Origin: Uloborus plumipes
Lineage: Eukaryota > Arthropoda > Arachnida > Araneae > Uloboridae
Direction: 5' to 3'
Length of the DNA: 64,000 nucleotides
NCBI GenBank assembly: GCA_038373865.1
Contig: JAXGGA010002846.1
Location: 49,517 to 113,516, forward strand
The position numbers and the translations under genes were made by a program. Within the stretch, counting starts at the first letter, position 1. Each line of letters opens with the position of its first letter. Below are positions 22,401 to 34,400 of this stretch, in pieces. Below the pieces are notes generated by a model that was not told where the DNA came from, ran no database searches, and saw nothing but the letters and a program-made list of their open reading frames with translations.

Positions 22401-25400
22401 AATGTAATATTTATTGTCTTGTCTATTTGGCTTTTTCGAGCTTTATTTTTTTTAATTTTTAGAAGGTTGAAAAATTTGAAGTCGTTGAAAGTAACCACAT
22501 GGATAACTCCCAGTCAGCAAAGACTGAATCAAATTATATTTTTTCTGATGACCTTTCGCAAAATAATTCAGAAGATTGTTCGAGCTCGGTAAGTTTTTGG
22601 AATAAATTTTTCTTTCATTAATAAGCATATGTAAATATTGCTTAAGGAATAACGTAATAACTAAGAGGTTTTGTTATTGAATTATGTGTGTTTGAAATGC
22701 TACTGTGACTGTATTAATCTAATCCTAAACCATACAAATACAAATACGAATGCGACGACCAGCAACAGGCTCTGGGCCCAACTGGGCTGGTCCTAGTCTA
22801 ATTATAAACCCCAATAAAGATCAATGGCCGCCTTATGTTAAAGCTATCTACTTCATTGCTGCTTACCACCTCTTCCGGTAAACTGTTCCAAGTTCCTACT
22901 ACCCTGCTAAAAACGTAATTTTTCCGAATTTCCAGATTAGCCTGAGATTTAAACAGCTTAAAACAATGACCCCTTGTCCTGCTTTCCATGCAAAAATCCA
23001 ACCCTGCAACATCATTCATTTTAATAAATTTAAACAACTGAATCATGACCCCTCTGATTTTCCTTGCTCAAGACTATACATTAGGGTGGAGCGAAAAAAC
23101 TTTTTATTTTTATTTTTCTAAGCTTGTATGCGGAAAACGTGCCTTTTGTATGTTGTAACAATTGGGCAAAATCACAATATTTTCTGACAATTTTTTGATC
23201 TCCCTTCGCCCCACTGAAAAATTGACATTTGAGATTTTATGCCAAAATACTGCATTAAAAGACTTTGTAGGGCACTTTGAATGCCCTACATTTTTTTTTT
23301 CATCTTTTGCATCGATGGTTACTAAAATTTACATTGTTAATACTTCACTTATATTTCGATGGATGGCATTAGTATTTATTAGAAAAATAAAAGGTCATTT
23401 TCCTGCCTGTTATCATTAGTCTAGCAGCAGCTCTCCTGTAAGTGTAGTAGATATTCAAAAGTGAGTTTCTTTTTATAGATTGATAGGTTTTCATTTATGA
23501 TTTTGTAACTAGATTCAGTCTGAATTCAACACGACACACGGCTTATTATATTACTAGCTGCCAGGGCAGCTAGATTAGCTTCCTGCGGCATGTTGATGCA
23601 TAACGTCCCCCTCTCTAACTTTTACCTCATGCTGAAGTTATATTATTTGATATAATTTAATGTTCATTCGATTTCAAGACATACCACGCACATGGCCCGG
23701 CGTTGCACGGGCACTTCGTGCCTTGAAAGTGGTGAAGAAAATTTCAAGAAACTACTCCCCGCCAAGGCGGCTCGCTAACAGGCGCTTCACGCCTTTACTA
23801 TTTTCTTATATAAAAAAAATATTTCGAATTATTGAGATGCTTCGCGCTTTCAAGATGGTGAGGAAAGTTTCAGTAAGTTCAGCTCGCTTAAAAGGAAAAA
23901 AGCAGACATAGATACTCAGTTTTTGATTAAGTAGATAGAGCTTTTCAGCAAATGAATATTTCAAAATGTTACAAGTAGCTAGCGATAAAAATATTACGTA
24001 AGTGGCCCGCTTATGAGTTTCGTGTTTGATTTAGTTAAGCCTTCATTCAAAATTCTCATTATCATTGTTATTACTGTTTCATAGCAACGATGGTTTGGCA
24101 ACAATGGATTTCATATTTAATCATTTATTAGGCTTAATCGCTTTAAATTTGACTACTTATTAATTGATATCTTCGCTAATTAAAATCGTATAATTATATA
24201 AATTGAAACTAATGAAGCTTGAAAAATTACTTATCGATCGGTACCTGGTTCGACTTTCAGGTCATTGGCGTTCAGGAGAAAGAAGCGTGACATAGAAAGA
24301 AAGATAGTAAGAAAGATAGAAAGAAAGATAGTTAGAAAGATACTCAGTTTTTAATATAAGTAGATTGATAATAGTAATAATGCTACTTTTATTATATTAC
24401 AATAGGAAACTATGAAACCACAACTATTTCGGTTTTCTGTTAGATTGGAATCAAACTATTTTTATGCTGAAAATCAATTTCAGTTGTATATTTGCTTTTC
24501 AAAGAGATATTTTCTATCATATGAATAATATTAGATATAATTTCATTATTTATGAAATAATAAGCATTAAATTTATTGTTTAAATCAATTGATGGCAGTC
24601 ACAAGAGACGAAGTACCATGGAACTCTCAAAGAAACTTCTCACTCTAAAAGAAACTGTCCGTCCATTACTTTCCCAACTCACTCCGATGTTATGAAAAAA
24701 ATATATGCAACTACGACAAGACGGAAAATAGAAAATACCCATCATTTTTTGATTTATTGCACAAACTTTGTCATGATGTGGAAAAGATCTGGACAAAGGT
24801 TTCACTTCCAATGGTAAGTCACGCCGATGCGATTGAAAAACTGAGATCAGTTCACAACAAATACGATACTACCCTGAAGTCTTGAAAGGAGAAAAAAGAT
24901 ATCAACTACCAACGTGGAGACTGTCTGACTTTCGTAACAAAACCAACAGCCTATTTGATCTCAGCAAATGTAAGGGCTTCGACATGAGTTCAAACTTGAA
25001 ATGAGTTAAAGAGTTTAAAGTTCCGCAAGAAAACGCATTTTTCTGCATGATCAAAGAGGACCAAGAAAGATGAGATAACCGGTGGAATAAATAAGAGCGA
25101 GACGGGACATTGCGAAAACATTCCTGAGGCGATAGTCTCCAGTTTCATAGAGCAGAATGCACAAATGTAGAGCATTAAAGTTATAGGGTGTGATGGCATG
25201 AATGTGAACACTGGTCATAGAGCAGGTATTATATGATGACTGGAGGAAACATTAAAGATTCCTCTGCAGTGGCTGGTATGTCTGTTCCACGCTAATGAGC
25301 TGCCTCTTCACTTCACTTCACACTCTCCAGGGGGGGGATAGGGCCCTGAAGAGGGGGGGGATAGGGCCCTGAAGAGCGCTCTGTTCTTAATTTTGAACCA

Positions 25401-28400
25401 GAACCTAGGGTCGAGCAAACCCTAGGGCCCAGCACCCCCAGAGGTATCGTTTCACTTGGAGGACTTTGTGACCACGACATTTTTAACGCCTCCCAGCCAC
25501 CATTAATCAAGGCGGTGGATCTTTGATCGGCTGGGTTCGAACCCGGGTCCCTCCGGACACGAGTCCGATGCCTTACCGATCGGGCCACCACGGCCCCAAT
25601 GAGCTGCCTCTGCGCCACCCTTTCCATACACTAGATGGCACAACTACAGGATCACGGGGACTTTCTCGCAATTTAGGAAAACGGCTTGCTACCTGCACCA
25701 ATCAGCTTGTTACTTCCTTTGAACCCATACAGTTAACACAGGAGTTGTCCCATTTGGACCCGAAGAAGTTAAGCACATATCAACGCTATCTACTGAAAAT
25801 GTGCAATAGCATTAGCAAAGGTGAATAGCTTTACTTTAGCTAATAGAAATCCTGGGTTCTCACAGAAATGATGACGAATCATCGGTTACACGTAGGGGAA
25901 CTGGGTCTGTGACGGATCTTGAAAGACCCCCCTTTCTATAAACCCCAGTGGACAAATATGGAATTTTAAGGTTCCCCCAAAACTTAACTTCGACGCTGTC
26001 GAATATTTCAACATGATTGATTGAACTGTCTGCCATATCTCATCGTCACCCATAATCAAATATATGACTGACGCTGAACTGTATTACCTCATCACAACAG
26101 ACGTGACTCCGATCATCATCTTTGAAGATTTTCCAAGTCACACTCAAGGTGTGGAAAGATATGTTAAACTGGTGATAAAAGCAGCGAAAGTTGTTTGGGC
26201 ATACAGCACGAGATGAGTTCATCTGTGCTCGAATTGCTTCGCGAGAGCTAATGCGAAATTTTAGACAAAACGAAAGACTAAAACGAAATTTTAGTCAAAG
26301 ATATGACTGACGCTGAACTGTATTACCTCATCACAACAGACGTGACTCCGATCATCATCTTTGAAGATTTTCCAAGTCACACTCAAGGTATGGAAAGATA
26401 TGTTAAACTGGTGATAAAAGCAGCGAAAGCTGTTTGGGCATACAGCACGAGATGGGTTCATCCATGCTCGAATTGCTTCGCGAGAGCTAATGCGAAATTT
26501 GAGACAAACGTGAATTTTCGCATTTCACTTTGTAAATATTTATGACATTTTATTTTATTTTTGCATTTGTGATACATAATTTTATTTAATTTTTTTGATA
26601 GTTTACTGCATTAATTATTATATTTATGATATTTTGTTGTGCTTGAAGGTGGCTAAACTGAAAAACAGTTTGTCTGATGTATAGTCAATTTTTTACATAA
26701 TGTCACTAAATATTGTAAAATAAAAGGTCGCAAAGGGAGATCAATTTTATTTTCAAATCTCTTCAAATTTTCACACTCTGTTTTAGTGACCAAATTGCAC
26801 ATTTTGACACATCAAGCTATTTAAAATTCAAAAAAAAGTTTTTTTCGGTCATTTTCGCTCCACCCTACTATACATATTAAGCACTCTAAGTCTGGAATCA
26901 TAGTCTAAATTAGAAAATCCATTTACTAACCTTGTAGCCCTTCTTTGTACCCTTTCCAATGAATTAATATCTTACTTCAGATAAGGAGACCAAAACTGAA
27001 CAGCATACTCCAAATGAGGTCCTAACAAAATTCTATATATAGAGGCAGAAGAAGTTTTTAGATTTGTTTGATAAACCCAAGCATACTATTGGCTTTGCTT
27101 CTAGCTATGCTGCAACTGTTGCCTAAACTATTTCCATGACCTAAATGCAGCACTTGACGTTTCCCAACATTTACTACCATGTCCCACTTGTCTTCCCACT
27201 CAGTAATATGATCCAAATCCCTCCCCCAAAATTTACTCCCATTCCAGCAGCTAATCAGCATTTTTAAATTATTGAGTGTAATACTCCGCTAAATATGACC
27301 ATCTGCGCTATTTTCAGTTCATAACCATTTTATTTAGCATTCCCTCTCCATTAGCGCTTTCAGAGTTTCCTACAGGAGGTTTTTTTTTTAAATCCAAATT
27401 GTGTTTTTGTGTGTATTGAAACTACTATAGTTGGAGTGGCTATCTAAGGGTTGTTCCCCTCCCCTGCTGCTGTGCCACTGCCCCTCTCCTAGGTATATGC
27501 AACAAGAGGTAGAAATCATTCCTACCCAAAGTCCAAGAACTAGCAACGTCGAAAGACATCTGGCTGTTTATTATAGCTTTCCCTATGCTCTTCTAAGCAG
27601 TATGTGGGGTGTCTGGCAGTCAAGAGTAGTTGCCTTTTTTACAGCGCATCACATTTTTGCTGGTAAAAAATAGTGATTTTTAATTCATTTAAGGCAATTC
27701 CACATCAAATCAATCATGAAAAAAAAAGTTTATGATCACACCATTTCCGATTTTTACAAAATTTGGTGTGAGGGAAGCATATGACAGGATAAGCAATCCA
27801 GCCAAGCGGGGGAAAGAACAAAAATTTTTATATGTAAATGACAAACTTCTTTTCTAGTTTTGTCGAATAAAAACTCAAAACCATTGTAAAAGCAAGAAAT
27901 AGAGCTTTCCATTGATATATTACATGGACATACTAATGGCCGGTTTAAGCTTCTAATTGCTCCTGGTTAGAAAATCACTGTTTTTACCAGCAAAAATGTG
28001 ATGTGCAGTAAAAAATGCAATCACTCTTGGCTCACACACACTCTAGGGTCACCCATACCTACCACAATTCGTGGTTCAACCGGGATTGGGCCCTGAAGAG
28101 CGCACCTTTCTTTTTGAACCAGAACCATGATCGAGCAAACCCAGCACCCCCAGAGGTATTGTTTCACTTGGAGGACTTTGTGACCACGACATTTTTAACT
28201 TCCCGCTGCAACCATTAATGAAGACGGTGGATTTTTGATCGGCTGGGATCGAACCCGGACCCTCTGGTCACGAGTCGTACGCCTTACCGATTGGGCTACC
28301 CCGGCCCACAACCACTCTTGGCTGCCAGACAACTCACATGCTGCACACAAAAGCATAGGAAAAATTTATTAAAGAGCCAGACGTCTTAAAATTCTCTCTC

Positions 28401-31400
28401 GAAAACGATGTTCGCTCTTGGACTACCAGGTCTTGAATGTGAAGTTTAGAAAAGTGCATGAAGCTGGTAACTCTTAATGTAATTAATTGCATTTTAATTA
28501 ACCAATTTATCCCCCCCCCCCCAGGGGTGAAATCTGTTCATGAACAAGGACTTGCTGAAGAAACATGTAAACTAGCAACAATTGTCATTTATCATGAAAT
28601 TTTAATTTTAAGGGTCATTAGCAGAGTTTAAATTAATGTTAATTTTGAAAGAGTCAAGGTATAAAATATTTTTGGAAAAAAAAAAAAAAACCGACTTCAG
28701 TTGGATTTAGTTGGAAATTGCTCTAAAAAGTAAAAAATAATTTTTTTCTTTGAGCAAAATTGAAACTACTTTTAAACATTAGTTTTGAAGTCGGCGCAAA
28801 AACAATGTATAGAATCAAACACAACTACAATTCAACTATAAATATAAATTTTAATGGATCCAGGTTCTTTAACCACCCTGCGGTTGGGCAGTCCCAGGAA
28901 TACATGTTAAATGGCAGGGGTCAATCTAGAGAGGACTTAGGTCCGTTAAAGGACCCTTCACAAAATTCAGTCACTCCAAAAGGGACCCTTCACAAAATTC
29001 AGTCACTCAAAAAGGGACCCTTCACAAAATTCAGTCACTCCAAAAGGGACCCTTCACAAAATTCAGTCACTCAAAAATGGACCTTTCACAAAAATCCCAC
29101 ACTCGAAAATCGACTCTTTACAGAAATCCAAGTTTAAAGAACGATCGGAAATATTTCTTGCCATAACTATTTTTCACAAAATTCCAAAAACAGGACCTGG
29201 GTCAAATATTCTGGATTGACCCCTGAATGGACGAGATATCTCGTCATAAACTGCAAGGTGGTTAAGAGCATTCGCATACATTTCATTGATTACCACACAT
29301 TCGTGTAATGTTACATTCGGCTTTTAATTTTCAATGGTTTCTCTAAAAAATGTTGGCAAAATATAGTTAAATATCATTTTACCTATCGTTTTTGCGCCGA
29401 CTTCAAAACTTATGTTTAAAAGTAGTTTCAATGGTGTTCAAAGAAAAAAATTATTTTTTACTTTTTAGAGCAATTTCCAACTAAATCCAACTGAAGTTGG
29501 TTCTACTTTTTTTTCCAAAAATATTTTATTTCATTCTTTTTAGTTTTAATGCACTTAAAATAATCAAAATATAGGTAAAAAACCATGCAGCTGTTCAAAA
29601 AAATCCTTGCAAACCTGGACTCGATCTCATTCCATCAGGAACTTCAACTTGACGCGTTTAACCATTTGACCATCTGGTCACTTATTGAAGTAAGGATTTA
29701 CGATAGCACATATTGTTTTAAATAACATGAAATTTTAGTTTTTCGATCATAACTTTTTTTCTGGTGAACAAATATCGTCATATGAGTACATGGTACCTAA
29801 GTTACACCATCTCCTATCGATTAAAAAAAATCCTCCAAATTGGTTCAGGTAATCAGACGTTATCTGCGAACAAACAAAAAAAAAACATACGCTTTGAATT
29901 GAGAACCTCCTCCTTTTTTGAAGTCGGTTAAAAATGACAAGTTTCAAATATCATATTTATATTTAAAGCTTATGCACAAAGATTCTGCAGTTTTTCTGTC
30001 TTTTTAATATTCCAATCTCTAAATGGTGTACATTTTTGAGATAGTTAATTGGTATTGATTTAACTTACATGCTAAGTGAAATTTCATAACTTTTCAAAAA
30101 AGTATACAGGATTTTTAAACTACTGCTATTTATTGAAAGTAAATAATGGGGGGTATGGAGCTCAATGTCTTTTATTTCAGCAAATTATTTATTCAATTTA
30201 TTATTTTAGCAAATTAATCTGATCAATTAATGCACTACTTTCTTTTCTACATGCTTGAATTGGCTATCATTTACTACAACTAAATAAATTTTACCTATTA
30301 GTTTTAGCTTAGCCTAGAGCCTGTTGCTAGTCATCACATTTGTAGATATATTTCGCAAACAAGTGTAGGTTTTTGACTGCTTTTGATGCCACCAGGGTTT
30401 GCCGATATAGATCATGATATGTATCAGGAAATATATCTGATATTTATTTTGAAAATATCGTGATAATTTGGTATTTTCGATATTTATTTTTTGAGCTACA
30501 ATGTTTGCAGTGCAAAAATTGTATCAATCAAATAAATATTGTTTTTTTATTATTGAAATTAACCAAAGAGCAATATACATTATTTACGATGCATTAATAC
30601 CTCATTAATTCGTATATTGTTTTTGTGGTATTAAATTATGATGTTTCACATATGATTGTATACAATTTCAAGTTTTTATGTTTATAATAAATATGTTGAA
30701 ATAATGAAAGAAACACTAATTTTAAGTCCATATATTATAATATGTAATTGTTTTAAGTGGGGTTTCCCCAAGGATCAGTTTTAGGTCCCCTTTTGTTACT
30801 ATTTTTATGAATGATATTCATGAAAATGTTTCTGGAAACATGAATTGTTTTGCTGATGATGTCAAAGGGATAGGGTTTGTAGAAAATGACAAACAAGTAA
30901 ATCAGCTGCAACAGGATTTGGATCATATTACTAAGTGGGCCGACAAGTGGGGTATGGCAGTTAATGTTGGGAAATGTCAAGTGCTGCATTTAGGTCATGA
31001 AAATAAGCATACAAGCTATTATTTACAGGGTTCAGTCATTAGTCCGGCAGATAATGTTATGAATCTAGGTGTCTTAATAAATCAAGACTTCAAGTTTAGT
31101 CAACAGTGCAGCATAGCTAGCAACAAAGCCAATAGGATGCTTGGGTTTATAAATAGAAAATAGATCTATTTCAAACAAATCTAAGAAGCTTCTTCTGCCT
31201 TTATATAGAAGTTTGGAAAGACCTCATTTGGAGTATGCTGTTCAGTTTTGGTCTCCTTATCTTAAGAAAGATATTAATCTATTGAAAAAGGTACAAAGAG
31301 CTACATGGTTAGTAGTTTGACTAGGACCAGCCCAGTTGGGCTCAGAGCCTGTTGTTGGTCGTCACATTTGTATTTGTATAATTATAACATAACAATATGG

Positions 31401-34400
31401 ACAATAATTGTAACTAGTTAAAGACTTTAGTTTATGATGATTGAAACTATCGGATATACCTATCAAAATGTTCGGTAAGTATCAAAATATTCGGTATATA
31501 TTAAAATATCATGATATTTTCGAACCCTGGATGCCACAATTTATTCTATCAAAAACTTGCCTACCCTGTTTAAGATTGAAAATCTCATTCCCTTTTTTAA
31601 TGTAAACACTTTGTTTTGAAAAAGAATGATTCTGCACATTTCATCCATGTGCGTAACTGTTATATTTCCTTTTTTCCTTAGAGATTTGAAAATCAAGAAT
31701 GTCTTGAAAAGTCCCCGTCATTTAGTTATGAGGAGAGTTACGTGTCAGAATCTGAAGAGCCAACTTCAGCTGAATTAACAAAAAACTCTCACTTGAATTT
31801 TGTAAAGGCACTTTTAAACAAGGTGTGTGATTTTTTAAAATTTATTTTTTGAAGTAATAGAAATATTGGAATATTTTTATTTAGGTCAAACTTTTTTATT
31901 TAAATCAGTTTTTTAAGCAAAAATACATGGCATCTTAAATAATGTGAAAAAAATATTTTAAAACTATTTTGATGACAATAACTTAAAAAAAAAAAAAAGA
32001 GGAAAAAAAAGTTATAAAAAGCTAAACTTTTTAACCCAAATGCATGATTCAAATCACATTAGACAATAGGAAGAAAAAGTACTCTTAAGTGCAAAATAAA
32101 AAGAACTATTTTTATTAAAATTATCTTTTATACTTTTGAAAGCTGAAATAAAAAATTGCAACAAACCCTTTTTTTTTACACTGTACATTTTAATATTTTT
32201 TTTTCGTGTCTCGTTACATTTTTTAACTTGCCCTTTAGTAAAGTCATATGTTTTCTTTATTGCTAAAGGCTGAAAAGTTATAATTTAGCCAATTACCTCA
32301 GCAAATTTCAGAGATATAAATGTTTTCCAAAAGTCTACTGTGAGTTTTATATCTTATATGTTATCTCTATACCATGTTTTCTGCACCATACCAGAACTTT
32401 CTCGTTTCTTTATCAAATTCCATGATTTACCTCTCATTTTAAAGCTTATCATGCTGGCTATCGATGAAAAATTGACCCACTGTCAAAAAATTGCTTTTTG
32501 TGTTGAAAAATAAAACGTTTTTTTTTCTGTTTTTTATTACCAGGGGATTTAAATCAATTGATTTTTTTAAAAAAATCGTTGATTTAAATCACTTTTTACT
32601 TTAATCTTTATAAAATTCTCTTGGACAATCCCAATTTTATTATTTTTGCCATTTTCTTTTAAAGCTTTGATTTCCACCTAATAAATCGAAAAGCAATCCT
32701 ACTCATTCCCCCCGCCACAGATGGTGGAAGGTTGCAGTCCCTTTATGTTAGAAACTTAAAAATCACAAGTTTGATGGGGGGTTCTGCTATGAGTTTTGTC
32801 GCTTTTGGTTGACTGTTTTTTACTGGGCTAATTTTGATCCTATTTTCCTAGAATATATAACCAGGGTGTAAAAAAAAAAATAAATAAGTTTTTGAAAAAA
32901 TAAAAAAAATCGGATTTATTTGATTTAAATCAGACTTTTTTGATTTAAATCGATTTTTTTGAAAAAGGACTTTAACAACTTTTGTAATTGATTAGGTTAT
33001 CTTATAAATATTAGTAAGCAGGAAATTGATACTGATAAAAATTTCAAAACAACAAAATTTCAAGTATTGTGTCACCAAAAAAATTTCATAACATTCAATG
33101 CAAAACGATTTCAATACACATGCATATGATTTAAATATCAAAAGTAATATAGATGACATAGAAACACACTGAAAAACATGAAAACAGGAGAATTGAACAA
33201 ACTGGAATTTGCTACATATCTTTTAATTAGTATGCTCATTTATTTATTTTTGCCTTGAAAAAATGATTTCTGATAACTTCGAAAAACTTGTTAGCAGTTT
33301 CCTAGAAGTGTTCCATGAGATAAAAATCAAGAGAATTAAATAAAAAAAAATATTAACTAAATGATTTTTTTTTAAACACAGTTTTCTAGAAATAAAGTAT
33401 ACTCTATGTATAGAAAGGGTAATATTAATTTTAAGTTTTCTTTTTACATTTGGTACAAATAAAGCCCTTAGTACAGTAACAGGCAAAACTTTCTAGGACT
33501 TATATGCACAACCATCTTTTAATGTAGTGCCTTTTAACTTATTTTAACTTTTTTTAAGTTTTTTTTTTTTTAAGTGACGAATTTAAAGTGTTCACTGACT
33601 TAAAACGTGGCTAAGAAGATTGAGTAAGGAGAGAGAAGAAAACGAATAGATAACATTGAATAGATAGAAGTAATCAAGTGGGAAACAGCCATAGGGACAA
33701 AAATCAATATAAGAAAGAAAGGTTATGTTAACTAAGCAAAAGGCAGAACTGATGTAAATAAAAAAATCAAGAAGATTTTTAGGGTTAAGTTGAAAGATGA
33801 TTTAAATCAATGATTTTTTTTTTGAAAAATCGATTGATTTAAATCACTATTTAAATCACTGATTTTAATCATTTGATTCAAATCGTTGACACCCTGTATA
33901 TAACCTCTACTCATTGTAGGATTTTAAACCAGTTTTTCTATTGCATTAAAATTGGAAAAGAAAATATTTATTTTATCACGAATAATCTACTTATATTAAA
34001 AACTGAGTATCTTTCTTCTATCTTTCTTTCTAACTATCTATCTATGTCACGCTTCTTTCTCCTGAACGCGAATGAACTGAAAGTCGAACCAGGTACCGAT
34101 AGATAGGTAATTTTTCAGGCTTCATTAGTTTTAATTTATATTATTATACAATTTTAATTAATGAAGATATCAATTAGTAAGTAGTCAAATTTAAAGCGAT
34201 TAGGCCTTAATTGATTAAATATGAAATCCATTCTTGCAAAACGTAGTTGCTATGAAACAGTAAATAACAATGATAATGAGAATTTTGAATGAAGGCTTGA
34301 CTAAATCAAATATGAAACTCATTAGCGGGTCACGTACGTTGTACTTTTATCGCTAGCTACTTGTAATTTTTTGAAATATAAATTAGTTGAAAAGCCATCT

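Larger units (their letters stand above)
24620..26520 (+). pseudogene. Decayed protein of the 3.8 kb transposon
   Basis: Pieces in shifting frames: FFDLLHKLCHDVEKIWTKVS with LRSVHNKYDTTLKS (about 24740-24885), then PLQWLVCLFHANELPLRH (25260-25310, cut by the SINE and resumed at 25598), LSTYQRYLLKMCNSISKGE (to 25828), and DFPSHTQGMERYVKLVIKA followed after a frameshift by DGFIHARIASRELMRN. From memory, similar proteins with HANELPLRHLF and CHTQxVERxVKLV motifs occur as uncharacterised proteins across arthropods. Stops and frameshifts make this copy inactive. Confidence 0.6.
23082..26867 (+). mobile_element. 3.8 kb TIR transposon of uncertain superfamily, carrying a Helitron and a SINE
   Basis: Inserted in CR1 with an exact 8-bp duplication CTATACAT (23074-23081, 26868-26875). 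Ends TAGGGTGGAGCGAAAAAACT and ...TTCGCTCCACCCTA are inverted. Coding remnants on the plus strand (about 24620-26520) look like one decayed protein. Helitron 23554-24364 and SINE 25308-25597 inserted later. The 8-bp duplication is compatible with hAT, P or other groups; the protein is not one whose superfamily I can name. Confidence 0.85.
22733..27229 (-). mobile_element. CR1 3' fragment, copy 3, split by a 3.8 kb transposon
   Basis: The part at 22733-23081 covers the 3' tail, UTR and last RT codons; the part at 26868-27229 continues exactly where it left off (ACTATACATATTAAGCACTC), with internal deletions near 27056 and 27125. The reading frames are broken. The 8-bp CTATACAT is duplicated at the split. 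Confidence 0.9.

Noticed and set aside
25308..25597. tRNA gene (A and B boxes present)
   Set aside because: The boxes belong to a SINE: the cloverleaf is not maintained, a tRNA-unrelated body follows, and 14-bp target duplications flank it. The same applies to 28033-28309 and 56898-57140.
26303..26545. Independent 80-residue gene
   Set aside because: It is part of the tandemly duplicated, frameshifted protein remnant of the 3.8 kb transposon; the better match continues in another frame (DGFIHARIASRELM).
28760..29137. CRISPR-like or protein-coding 32-bp repeat array
   Set aside because: The units are contiguous tandem copies with no unique spacers, lie in the loop of a dispersed eukaryotic repeat, and the open frame only reflects a stop-free repeat unit.
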